Notes: generated by a model not told the origin, from the letters alone. Shown: positions 1-6,177, numbered from the stretch's first letter. The stretch is DNA of 11,419 nt from CAVPRW01 sp046727435 [NCBI: bacterium] (GCA_046727435.1 JBKPCR010000056.1:1-11419); one strand, 5' to 3'. Made by a program: numbers and translations.

Positions 1-17
1 TACTACAGTGGTAACAA
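1..17 (+). repeat. Terminal inverted repeat of the IS, transposase 3' side
   Basis: TACTACAGTGGTAACAA, identical to the reverse complement of 1486-1502 over all 17 bases. After base 17 the two ends diverge (gatc here, aagc at the other end). The repeat starts at the first base of the window. Confidence 0.9.
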
Positions 18-22
18 GATCA

Positions 23-268
23 TTATGCCGCCACGGCCCCCACCAGCGCTTGACGACGCCTATAGTGGTAGTATGGGGCGGTGGCCTGGTGCCACCGACG
101 CCATTGCGACCAACGCAGGATGTGACGGGCCGGCTGCGGCACGGCCAAGACCAACCGCCACAGCAACCGACGCCACTCGGGAATGCTCAGCGGGAGGCAA
201 GGCCGCGGCCGGCCTTGAACGCCGCTAGCGGCCTTGCCTCTCGTCGGGGCCGCAGACTTTTTTTTCAC
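23..268 (-). pseudogene. C-terminal fragment of the IS701 transposase, out of frame
   Basis: Reading from 268 in the -1 frame gives VKKKSAAPTRGKAASG, then SIPEWRRLLWRLVL and a basic end HYRRRQALVGAVAA, stopping at TAA 5 bp before the inverted repeat. This is what I would expect for the end of an IS701 transposase (a WRRLLW segment, then WSQWRRWHQ and a basic HYRRR tail). Restoring one G, so that GCGTG becomes GCGGTG at 266-270, would join it seamlessly to the main frame as a protein of about 470 aa. It has no start signal of its own. A programmed frameshift seems unlikely because the in-frame stop comes before the A8 tract; mutation or sequencing error is more likely. Confidence 0.75.
194..240. 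repeat. 13-bp inverted repeat inside the transposase C-terminal region
   Basis: GAGGCAAGGCCGC (194-206) is the exact reverse complement of 228-240, with a 21-nt loop that is itself GC-rich and partly self-complementary. On the transposase transcript it lies 17 nt downstream of the A8 tract. It has no T-run after it on the minus strand, so it does not look like an intrinsic terminator. Its role is unknown; it may only be a by-product of GC-rich coding sequence. Confidence 0.55.
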
Positions 269-1434
269 GCCTCGACGGCGATCGGGCCTGCGCGCATGAC
301 CGTCAGCAGGGCCAACGCCCACATGGCGAGGGTGATATGCCGGTACCAGCCCGTCCAGGTCCGCCCTTCATCGTGATCCAGGCCCACCTCCCCCTTGGCC
401 GCCTCAACGCCGCTCTCGATGGTCCAGCGGCTCCCCGCCACCTGTACGACCTCCTCCAAGGGGGTAGCCTGCGGGGCAAAGACTATATAAGCGGTCAGCT
501 CTGTGGGATCGTTCATACGCCGCCGGACCAGCAACCAGCGGCACCAGCCTGGCTCCAGCGGCGCGGCCAGGGGCAGCCAGCGCCAGTCATACCACCGCGG
601 CCCTTTGGCCCCGTCGCCCGCACTGAGGCGCGTCCACCCCTCCACGGGCCGGCTGGCCAGGATCGTTTTCACCTGGCCTTGCTGCGAGCTCACCCAGACA
701 TATTCCTTGCCCGACACGGCGAGGACGTAGGGCTGCGACCGGCCCTCCAGCCACAGCCGCCGGGGCCGGTCGTTACCATACACGCTGTCGCCGGTGACCC
801 ACGCCGCGGGGACGCCGGCCGCGAAGGCCCGGGCCAGCAGCTGGCGGGCCAGCTGCGGCTTGGTAGCAAAAGGCCGCTCTGCGGGGATCCCGGCCTGCCG
901 GCCGCGCTCCCGATCATCGGTCCAATCTTTAGGCAGAGACAGCTCGCGAGCCAGCAGGGCATGGCCCAGCGGCCTGGCATAGCCCAGAAACACGCCGATT
1001 TGGCCGTTCTCCACGTGGCCGATCGTACCAGTATACTGGCGGGCCACCCCAGCCGAGTGGCGCCCTTTTTTCACAAAGCCGGTTTCGTCGAGGACCAGTA
1101 CCCCGTTGGGGTCTCCCAAATGTTGGATGCTGGAGATGCGCAGGGCATCGCAGACGGCATCGGCCTCCCAGTCGGCCCGGGCCAGCAAGTATTGGACGCC
1201 ATATGGGGTGGGCTCGCCGCAGACTTCCGCCACTTGCCAGCTGTTCTTGCGCTCAGTCTCACTGAGCAGGCCGTGCAGATATGCCATAACCCGTTGGCGG
1301 GACTGCGAGCGGGTGCAAGGCGGGGCCAACCGCCGCGCAATATCCGCTAAGTAGGCCCGGCCGCCCTCAAGGCTGCTGGCTGGTGCATCGGTCATCGGTA
1401 GCGCTGTATCAGTCGCTTCATTGATCCGTTGCAT
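265..1434 (-). CDS. IS701-family DDE transposase, main frame (389 aa, truncated by frameshift)
   Basis: This protein would cut and rejoin the IS ends. The three catalytic residues of an IS701 transposase are visible: D116 in VLVLDETGFVKKG, D216 in AWVTGDSVYG and E340 in SRWTIESGVEAAKGEVGLD. The segment HSAGVARQYTGTIGHVENGQ is also typical of the family. I chose the ATG at 1434 because GGAGG lies 8 nt upstream; the frame could also open at a TTG at 1467. The frame ends in PIAVEA followed by TGA at 265-267, directly before an A8 tract. The rest of the usual C-terminus continues in the -1 frame (see the fragment at 23-268). All catalytic residues precede the break, but loss of about 80 C-terminal residues probably inactivates it. 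Confidence 0.9.
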   Translation of the reverse strand: MQRINEATDTALPMTDAPASSLEGGRAYLADIARRLAPPCTRSQSRQRVMAYLHGLLSETERKNSWQVAEVCGEPTPYGVQYLLARADWEADAVCDALRISSIQHLGDPNGVLVLDETGFVKKGRHSAGVARQYTGTIGHVENGQIGVFLGYARPLGHALLARELSLPKDWTDDRERGRQAGIPAERPFATKPQLARQLLARAFAAGVPAAWVTGDSVYGNDRPRRLWLEGRSQPYVLAVSGKEYVWVSSQQGQVKTILASRPVEGWTRLSAGDGAKGPRWYDWRWLPLAAPLEPGWCRWLLVRRRMNDPTELTAYIVFAPQATPLEEVVQVAGSRWTIESGVEAAKGEVGLDHDEGRTWTGWYRHITLAMWALALLTVMRAGPIAVEA

Positions 1435-1485
1435 GGTTCCGTCCTCCGTCCATGAGTCCGGAACCAAGATACCAGCGTTCAGCTT

Positions 1486-1502
1486 TTGTTACCACTGTAG
1501 TA
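1486..1502 (-). repeat. Terminal inverted repeat of the IS, transposase 5' side
   Basis: TTGTTACCACTGTAGTA, the exact reverse complement of 1-17. It lies upstream of the transposase start, so the transposase promoter should sit in or next to it. Sequence after 1502 is not part of the element. Confidence 0.9.
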
Positions 1503-1534
1503 CTATCCTGCAGGCATCTGCCGAGGAATACAGC

Positions 1535-1681
1535 ATGTTCGAACATTTTAAACGATACCCTTGGGTTTTGGAGACCTATCGGTACGAAAGTTCTCAGGAG
1601 GTCATCGTGGCTCTGACGGAAAAAGTCATCGTACCTGCTGAAGTAAAAGCCAAGGAATTCTTAGGGCCGATGAGGCAGTAA
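1535..1681 (+). CDS. Small hypothetical protein (48 aa) beside the IS
   Basis: I do not recognise it. The start at ATG 1535 is supported by AGGA seven nt upstream (1524-1527). The product begins MFEHFKRYPWVLETYRY and is a mixed charged and aromatic soluble peptide without a membrane segment or Cys motif. The frame stays open upstream into the IS, so it could instead be the 3' end of a gene interrupted by the insertion, with the good-looking ribosome binding site being chance. Codon use is less GC-biased than in the neighbouring genes. Confidence 0.4.
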   Translation: MFEHFKRYPWVLETYRYESSQEVIVALTEKVIVPAEVKAKEFLGPMRQ

Positions 1682-1785
1682 GATAGCTGCCGTAACTCAA
1701 GGCTCTTTGGTTATTTCCGTCACTCGCCACAGCTGAGGACATCGATATTTGACAGACGCCCGCAAGAAGCACAATGGAGGATGTC

Positions 1786-2043
1786 ATGGGTAAGGCGGGG
1801 GGTGTAGGGCTGCGCGCCGGCGTCCGATGGGCCATTCCTATGCTCGGGCTGGTGGCGACCCTCAGCCTTGAGCCTTCGCTCGTCTATCAGGATTTGCAGA
1901 CGCTGTGCCCGCCAGCCTACCGTGCGGCGCTACGGGGGGCCCCACCCGAGTGTCTGCACGAAGCTGTGCAGCGCAGCCGCGCGCAACTGGAGCGCACCTT
2001 GCGGCGGCTACAAGAGCCGCGAGAATGGCCGCCTCCGCAATGA
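1786..2043 (+). CDS. Small hypothetical exported or membrane-anchored protein (85 aa)
   Basis: GGAGG at 1776-1780 lies 5 nt before ATG 1786, which makes this start better than the in-frame ATG at 1774. Residues 13-31 (VRWAIPMLGLVATLSLEP) form one hydrophobic segment after a basic N-terminus, like a signal anchor or signal peptide. The remainder has two cysteines (CPPAYRAALRGAPPEC) and then an Arg/Glu-rich helical tail. The family is not recognised. Its stop overlaps the ATG of a possible 43-aa downstream ORF in an ATGA arrangement. Confidence 0.55.
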   Translation: MGKAGGVGLRAGVRWAIPMLGLVATLSLEPSLVYQDLQTLCPPAYRAALRGAPPECLHEAVQRSRAQLERTLRRLQEPREWPPPQ

Positions 2044-2171
2044 TTGGAAGACGGTTCGAGGAGGACGACCCCCTGCAAGCCGGAGCGGAGTTCATTTATT
2101 GTCACTCCAGAAGCCTATCGGGCCAGTCGACCATGACGCCGAGGTGGCTGCAACTTCTGGATGAACCTTGA
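2040..2171 (+). CDS. Possible small hypothetical protein (43 aa), ATGA-coupled
   Basis: It starts MIGRRFEEDDPLQAGAEF at the ATG that overlaps the preceding stop (ATGA at 2040-2043), the same arrangement seen at 4061 and 4222. There is no clear Shine-Dalgarno sequence, so it would depend on translational coupling. No domain is recognised. It may be a chance ORF in GC-rich DNA. Confidence 0.25.
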   Translation: MIGRRFEEDDPLQAGAEFIYCHSRSLSGQSTMTPRWLQLLDEP

Positions 2172-2495
2172 CCACCACGAGCAAGCGTGTGGCCCATCGT
2201 GGACCTACAGCACTGAATGTGCGATATCACGCCATAAGCCTTATCCCTTTGCGAGGAAAGGATTTAGCGTCTTAATGGGTCTACCAGACAATTTCCGCTA
2301 TTTGCCGGAACCGATACTTTTTCGCCGGTTTCGAAGCTCAAAAGGCCCTTTTACTGACTGCTTTCGCAACAAATTGCCAGGTCCAGATGTAAAAACAGTA
2401 ATGCTACGGGCTTGCTCCACCTTTATGGCGTCTGAGCGCAGCTACCGTGCCATAGGTCCAAAAACAGCAAGAGCGATACCTACCCGCATCGCCTC
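2172..2495. other. Lower-GC stretch without a convincing gene, upstream of the primase-helicase
   Basis: Base composition falls clearly relative to both sides, with A and T runs. No frame here looks protein coding. Visible structure: a 13-nt palindrome AAAAGGCCCTTTT at 2340-2352, ATAAGCCTTAT at about 2232-2242, and an imperfect direct repeat in which AGGTCCA followed by an AAAACAG-type tract occurs at 2379-2398 (with a 5-nt insert) and at 2454-2467. Next to a primase-helicase gene this could be a replication origin or control region, but two repeats are too few to call iterons. It could equally be the scar of a deletion or insertion that removed the 5' end of the primase gene. Confidence 0.35.
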
Positions 2496-4064
2496 GTGGG
2501 CGACTGCCGCTGTGGGATGCGCCATGACCCGAACCCACTACGGGAGAAGTCCCGCCAGACAGGCGGCACTCGCCGGCGCCCGTCCAAGGGGACCATCGTG
2601 GCCACCTATGATTACACCGACGAGCAGGGCACCGTACTCTCCCGCGCGGTGCGCTATCAGCCGAAAGGCTTCAGTCAGGAGCGGCCCGACGGCCACGGCG
2701 GCTGGATCCCAAATATGGACGGGGTGCGGCGCGTCCCGTACCGGTTGCCCGAGTTCCTCGCTGCCATCCAGGCCGGTCGGCGCATCGTCATCCCGGAAGG
2801 GGAGAAGGACGTCGGTCGGCTCATCGACCTCGGCCACGCCGCCACCTGTAACGCCATGGGGGCTGGGAAGTGGCCCGAGGACTTCGCCCGCTATTTCGAG
2901 GGCGCCACGTCGGTCGTGGTGCTCGCCGATCACGACCCCGATGGCGATCGGCATGCCACCCAGGTCTGCGCCAATCTGTGGTCCGTGGTGCCGAAGATCC
3001 AACGCCACGACTTTACCGATCTGCGCAAAGGCGGTGACGTCAGCAACTGGCTGGACGACGCCGGTCATACGCCCGAGGCGTTAGAGACCCTGCTGACCCA
3101 CGCCACCGTCGTGACCACGAAGCCGACCTCCTCGTCGACGACCGTGCCCCAGGGCCGGCCCGTCGTCGTCACCATGAGCGACGTCGATCGGGAGGCGATC
3201 GAGTGGCTGTGGTGGCCCTACATCGCTGTTGGCAAGCTGTGTATGCTCGATGGCGATCCCGGCATCGGGAAATCGCTCCTGATGACCCAGGTCGCCGCGA
3301 GTCTCAGTCAGGGCCAGCCGCTACCAGACCAGCAGGGCAAGCCCACGCTGGCCCCCGACAGTCCGCAGGAGACGCTCCTGCGGACCGCTGAAGACGGACT
3401 CGGGGACACCCTGAAGCCACGCCTCGAAGCCGCCGGGGCCGACTGTACCAAGATTCACGTGCTCACCGGCTGGCGGGGGTCGGAAGACCAGGACGAGATG
3501 TTTTATTTCACCTTGCAGCACCTCTGGGTGCTCGAGGATGCCCTGAAGCAGTATCAGCCCCGCCTCGTGGTGCTCGACCCGATCCAGGCCTACGTCGGCG
3601 ACATCGACATGCATCGGGCCAACGAGACGCGGCCGCTCCTCGCCGCCCTGGCACGGCTGGCGGAACAGTACCACTGCGCCATCGTCTGTATCCGGCACCC
3701 CAGCAAGCCCGGGCAAGCCCTCGGCAAGATGATCCATCGCGGTCTGGGGAGTATTGATTTCATCGGTGCCGCCCGCACCGGCCTCTATGTTGAGCAACAC
3801 CCCGTCGACGTGAACAAGGTGTTGCTGCTGCACATCAAAAGTAACATCGGCCCGAGGGGCCGGACGCAGGTCTATGCCAAGGCGAACGGGTTGTTCCAGT
3901 GGTGTGCGGCGTCGCGGCTCACCGTCGAGCTCCTGGAGGGCAGCGGTCGCGGCCCGGACCCACGCGTCTCGCTGGAGGTGTTCTGCTGGCTGGAAACGCA
4001 CATGACGCCAGGGGTGGCACGACCCGCCACAGCGACGAGCACGCCACAGGAAGCGCCACGATGA
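2496..4064 (+). CDS. TOPRIM primase / RepA-like AAA helicase fusion (522 aa)
   Basis: A plasmid or phage-type replication protein that should make primers and unwind DNA. The TOPRIM part (about residues 95-190) has the catalytic glutamates in PEGEKD (E101, E103) and the DxD motif in LADHDPDGD (D145, D147). The helicase part has Walker A GDPGIGKS (253-260), Walker B LVVLD (357-361) and RHPSK (400-404), typical of RepA/AAA_25 ATPases. The conserved VATYDYTDEQG that normally follows the zinc-binding N-terminus begins at residue 35, and no CHC2-type zinc finger precedes it, so the protein looks N-terminally truncated. The tail after GVARPATA also looks shorter than usual. GTG 2496 has no clear ribosome binding site; GTG 2598 has AGGGGA 5 nt upstream and is an alternative (488 aa). 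The stop overlaps the next ATG. Confidence 0.85.
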   Translation: MGDCRCGMRHDPNPLREKSRQTGGTRRRPSKGTIVATYDYTDEQGTVLSRAVRYQPKGFSQERPDGHGGWIPNMDGVRRVPYRLPEFLAAIQAGRRIVIPEGEKDVGRLIDLGHAATCNAMGAGKWPEDFARYFEGATSVVVLADHDPDGDRHATQVCANLWSVVPKIQRHDFTDLRKGGDVSNWLDDAGHTPEALETLLTHATVVTTKPTSSSTTVPQGRPVVVTMSDVDREAIEWLWWPYIAVGKLCMLDGDPGIGKSLLMTQVAASLSQGQPLPDQQGKPTLAPDSPQETLLRTAEDGLGDTLKPRLEAAGADCTKIHVLTGWRGSEDQDEMFYFTLQHLWVLEDALKQYQPRLVVLDPIQAYVGDIDMHRANETRPLLAALARLAEQYHCAIVCIRHPSKPGQALGKMIHRGLGSIDFIGAARTGLYVEQHPVDVNKVLLLHIKSNIGPRGRTQVYAKANGLFQWCAASRLTVELLEGSGRGPDPRVSLEVFCWLETHMTPGVARPATATSTPQEAPR

Positions 4065-4225
4065 TCACCATCGAGGTCCGTAACGGCCTCTATCTCGTCC
4101 GCTTACCCAAGCAGTGTGTGCTCGTACTCACCAAGGCCGAATTCATCCAGGCCCTGCGGCGCGGCAAGTGGTGGCGCCGGCGACGAGCCCTGCAGGCGCG
4201 CACAGAGGAGGCGACACGCCCATGA
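4061..4225 (+). CDS. Small basic hypothetical protein (54 aa), coupled to the primase-helicase
   Basis: It begins MITIEVRNGLYLVRLPKQC at an ATG overlapping the primase-helicase stop (ATGA), with AGGAA 8 nt upstream. An N-terminal beta-rich segment is followed by a helix (KAEFIQALRRGKWWRRRRAL) dense in Arg and Trp, which suggests nucleic-acid binding. I do not know a function; the coupling suggests co-translation and a role in replication of the same element. Its stop again overlaps the next start. Confidence 0.65.
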   Translation: MITIEVRNGLYLVRLPKQCVLVLTKAEFIQALRRGKWWRRRRALQARTEEATRP

Positions 4226-4461
4226 GTGTCCGATGGGTCGGCGTCATCGAGGCGGATCCGCAGCCGGGCCCGGGTGGCACCACGACCCTGCCGCTGGCGG
4301 CTGAGGCCCAGCTGTTCGAGGTCTCCGTGAGTGGCTGGCATGCGCGGTGGGTGGGATCGATCGACCCCGGCACCCTGGTGGAGGTGGTCGGTGAGCTGGC
4401 GGCGCCTGGCCTCGTGCATGCCCGGTGGGTGTGGCCGGTCGCCGAGGACCTGGCCGATTGA
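4222..4461 (+). CDS. Small hypothetical protein (79 aa), possible OB-fold-like beta domain
   Basis: It starts MSVRWVGVIEADPQPGPG at the ATG that overlaps the previous stop (ATGA), with GAGGAGG about 10 nt upstream. It is almost all beta-type sequence; GTLVEVVGELAAPGLVHARWV resembles the strand pattern of small OB-fold nucleic-acid-binding domains, but this is only an impression. A single-stranded-DNA-binding accessory protein would fit the replication context and remains a guess. It is third in a tightly overlapping series after the primase-helicase. Confidence 0.6.
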   Translation: MSVRWVGVIEADPQPGPGGTTTLPLAAEAQLFEVSVSGWHARWVGSIDPGTLVEVVGELAAPGLVHARWVWPVAEDLAD

Positions 4462-4495
4462 GGGGAGGATCGCCACACGAAAGGAGGGCCCATCC

Positions 4496-4648
4496 ATGCC
4501 TAGCAACGGCTCGGTGAAAGCGTACGCGCATCAGCTCACCCTAGAGCAGCATACCGAGGTGGCGTCGACGCTGCTACAGGTGCGGGGCGAGGTCCTGACC
4601 CTCGTCGACACCCTACGCGAGCACTATGGGCCCACCGATGCGACGTAG
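4496..4648 (+). CDS. Small hypothetical protein (50 aa)
   Basis: A strong AAGGAGG sits 8 nt before ATG 4496. The product (MPSNGSVKAYAHQLTLEQHT at its start, ending REHYGPTDAT) is mainly helical with no Cys and no membrane segment. It follows the previous gene by 34 nt, so it is likely in the same transcript as the primase-helicase. The family is not recognised. Confidence 0.6.
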   Translation: MPSNGSVKAYAHQLTLEQHTEVASTLLQVRGEVLTLVDTLREHYGPTDAT

Positions 4649-4650
4649 CG

Positions 4651-4664
4651 CTCGCGCGCGCGAG
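4651..4664. repeat. 14-bp alternating GC palindrome after the replication block
   Basis: CTCGCGCGCGCGAG is its own reverse complement and lies 2 nt after the stop of the 50-aa gene, followed about 20 nt later by an A7 run. There is no T-run directly after it, so a simple intrinsic terminator is not evident. It could be a protein-binding palindrome or marks the end of the transcript. Confidence 0.4.
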
Positions 4665-4716
4665 ATGCGTGCAACATTGATTTAAAAAAACTTTCGGCAC
4701 AATAGTGGAGGCCGTC

Positions 4717-5460
4717 ATGCCAAATGCTATCTATCGGAACCGGATAATCAACAGCATTCAGTATGCGGTGAGCGAAGCCCGCAATGCTGCACTAGTGGGA
4801 CATCCCGGTCTCGTCGGTAAGATAAGGGAGCTTGCTGCCGAACAGATTCTGCGGCCGCTCCTCCCTGCTGCTTACGACATTGGCTCCGGCAAGATCACCG
4901 ATAGGAACGGCGCCCTTAGCGCCGAAGTTGATCTAGTTATCTATAATCGATCCCTGCTACCGGCATTGATGTACAGCACTCGAGACGGAATCTACCCCAT
5001 CGAGTCAACTTACTATGCGTTCGAGATCAAAAGCGAATGCAGTGCAGGCAACCTTCGCGACGCCATCGAGAAGTCGCGCCAGATCAATGGCCTCGAGTAT
5101 TCCCGAAAGGAGAGCTTCCCAGGGAACCTATCACCTGCTTTCATGATCTTTTTCGCCTTCGGCTCTGATTTATCCCCGGAGGGCAAGACTGAGTTGGATC
5201 GCTATGTAGAACTCGATTCTGCCTGGGAGAATGATCCGTTCATCAGAGTGATGTGTGTTGTGGGCCGAGGCTTTTGGTATTTCTCAGCTGAGAAACGTTG
5301 GCACTACCAGCCTGCCACCAGCACGTTCGACGAGATACTTGTTCTTCTGTCCCAGATGGTTGTTACCCTTGTGCGACACTCAAGCTTCAAGCGCGGCCCG
5401 GAACCACTCTTTGGGGACTATCTCCGGCCGCCCGACGAGGAGACCGAGGCGGCGAAGTAA
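4717..5460 (+). CDS. DUF6602-type protein with PD-(D/E)xK nuclease-like residues (247 aa)
   Basis: The order of motifs matches the DUF6602-type proteins I recall: a helical N-terminus, then LLPAAYDIGSGKITD (48-62), AEVDLVIYN (69-77), and YPIESTYYAFEIKSE (93-107). D72 with E103 and K105 form a D...ExK set like the active site of PD-(D/E)xK nucleases, so a metal-dependent DNA cleavage role is plausible but unproven. The start is ATG 4717 with GGAGG 5 nt before it. Base composition and codon use are clearly less GC-rich than in the preceding replication genes, which suggests separate acquisition. No methyltransferase or helicase partner sits next to it, so it is not an obvious restriction system. 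It could be a stand-alone defence or DNA-repair gene. Confidence 0.7.
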   Translation: MPNAIYRNRIINSIQYAVSEARNAALVGHPGLVGKIRELAAEQILRPLLPAAYDIGSGKITDRNGALSAEVDLVIYNRSLLPALMYSTRDGIYPIESTYYAFEIKSECSAGNLRDAIEKSRQINGLEYSRKESFPGNLSPAFMIFFAFGSDLSPEGKTELDRYVELDSAWENDPFIRVMCVVGRGFWYFSAEKRWHYQPATSTFDEILVLLSQMVVTLVRHSSFKRGPEPLFGDYLRPPDEETEAAK

Positions 5461-5689
5461 CAGAAGAAAAACGTCACCAAAAGCGTCAGGCAGGCAGGCT
5501 TGCTACGAAGTGAAATAGAATTGGTAATCCTCTTTCAGTTTTGCACACCACAGCCGTGTGCCGAAGCAGCACATGAGTTCCTCCGGCGCTTCTGGCACCC
5601 CAGAGATGAAGGGGATGATCGGAGAACGCTTTCATTCCTCAGATTTTAGCGCCCCATGATGCCTTAGTGCCCCGGGTGACACGCTTGTT

Positions 5690-5789
5690 GACACTGGTGG
5701 CGAATTGTCTACCACTGCTCGGAACCCATGATTTTATGCGGCTGACCTCGGTAGAAGAATGAGGGTTTTGTGAATTCGCCACCAGTGTC
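5690..5789. repeat. 100-bp nested inverted repeat, MITE-like or structured RNA
   Basis: GACACTGGTGGCGAATT (5690-5706) and 5773-5789 are perfect 17-bp inverse complements around a 66-nt interior. Just inside the left arm, TCTACC (5708-5713) is the reverse complement of GGTAGA at about 5750-5755, so the fold can continue inward with a bulge on the right side. A TTGACA overlaps the left arm (5688-5693), but there is no good -10 at 16-18 nt. No clear target duplication flanks the arms. It may be a miniature inverted-repeat element, the two ends of a lost insertion, a structured transcript, or a recombination site. Confidence 0.65.
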
Positions 5790-5813
5790 CATGTTGGGTT
5801 TGGGCCAACATGG
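5789..5813. repeat. 9-bp stem hairpin adjoining the long inverted repeat
   Basis: CCATGTTGG (5789-5797) and CCAACATGG (5805-5813) are perfect inverse complements with a 7-nt loop. It abuts the right arm of the 100-bp inverted repeat, sharing base 5789. No T-run follows, so it is not a plain terminator. Confidence 0.5.
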
Positions 5814-5922
5814 GGGACTTGCCGTGGGGGTGATCGGCGCTCTGATCAAGCGGCAACATCACCGCCTGATCATCTCCGCGCGCGTGGGATGGTGGGAGAT
5901 CGATGCCGTTCTGGAGCGCACC

Positions 5923-6177
5923 ATGACGCTGACGCGGACACAGTGGCGCACCTACACCGACTGGCCGAGCGTCTGCCGCCGCGCGGCCGGACGTCGGAAG
6001 TACAACGAGGAGCGTCAGCGATATGCTGGCGCGCGGGCTGATCTCGTCTGCAAATTGTTGCTGGAGTACGGCGTCGATTGCTGGGGCGTGTGTGCGCGAA
6101 TCGCCCGGGAGCTCTCGGTCTCACGGGCGACGGTCTGCCGGGACCGGCAGCGCCTCGTGCGGAGCCTGATGGGGTAA
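5923..6177 (+). CDS. Small helix-turn-helix DNA-binding protein (84 aa)
   Basis: ARIARELSVSRATVCRDRQRL near the C-terminus is a clear helix-turn-helix: helix 2, a turn at SVS, and a recognition helix with SRATVCRD. It is preceded by AGRRKYNEERQRYAGARADL, a basic helix I associate with a family of small HTH proteins from environmental high-GC bacteria. I chose ATG 5923 (GGAG 6 nt upstream) because this matches the compact form; the frame is open back to GTG 5770, but that extension would run through the inverted repeat. It is a likely transcriptional regulator of unknown target, possibly of its neighbours. Confidence 0.62.
   Translation: MTLTRTQWRTYTDWPSVCRRAAGRRKYNEERQRYAGARADLVCKLLLEYGVDCWGVCARIARELSVSRATVCRDRQRLVRSLMG

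Larger units (their letters stand above)
1..1502 (-). mobile_element. IS701-family insertion sequence, complete end to end, transposase frameshifted
   Basis: Bases 1-17 (TACTACAGTGGTAACAA) are the exact reverse complement of 1486-1502, giving perfect 17-bp terminal inverted repeats. Between them lies one transposase on the minus strand that fills the element: its ATG is about 50 bp inside the right repeat and its ancestral stop (TAA at 23-25) is 5 bp inside the left repeat. Because the inverted repeat itself begins with TA, a TA-containing target duplication cannot be separated from the repeat, and the left flank lies outside the window, so the exact termini and duplication are unresolved. 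The family assignment rests on the transposase. The transposase is broken near its C-terminus, so the copy is probably inactive unless the shift is bypassed or is a sequencing error. Confidence 0.88.
5461..5922. other. Long gene-free region with inverted repeats
   Basis: No frame in 5461-5769 looks coding. A small hairpin GCACAC-7 nt-GTGTGC lies around 5543-5562 without a T-run. The main content is the nested inverted repeat at 5690-5789 and the hairpin at 5789-5813, listed separately. From 5770 the frame of the downstream HTH gene is open (GTG 5770, GAGG 5 nt upstream), but sequence typical of that family begins only at about 5923. Confidence 0.5.

Noticed and set aside
194-265. Stem at 194-240 followed by T8 (258-265) as an intrinsic terminator on the plus strand
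   Set aside because: The T-run is 17 nt away from the stem, and both lie within transposase coding sequence on the other strand.
337-1350. Long plus-strand ORF of 337 codons opposite the transposase
   Set aside because: It is the antisense shadow of the IS701 transposase: Pro/Arg/Gly-rich, no domain, while the minus strand has catalytic motifs and a ribosome binding site.
1749-1775. TTGACA followed by CACAAT as a promoter for the 85-aa gene
   Set aside because: The spacer is only 15 nt and the start of transcription would fall within or after the ribosome binding site.
2161-3084. Plus-strand ORF of 307 codons overlapping the primase-helicase
   Set aside because: Its second half is the shifted frame of the TOPRIM region (Arg/Ser/Pro-rich) and its first half lies in the lower-GC stretch with no recognisable domain. 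It carries no zinc-finger motif that could complete the primase.
3321-4001. Minus-strand ORF of 226 codons
   Set aside because: It mirrors the helicase domain, which has Walker motifs on the plus strand; the minus product has no motif.
4677-4705. TTGATT-17-CAATAG as a promoter for the DUF6602-type gene
   Set aside because: The -10 matches the consensus at only two positions, and the transcript would begin almost at the start codon.
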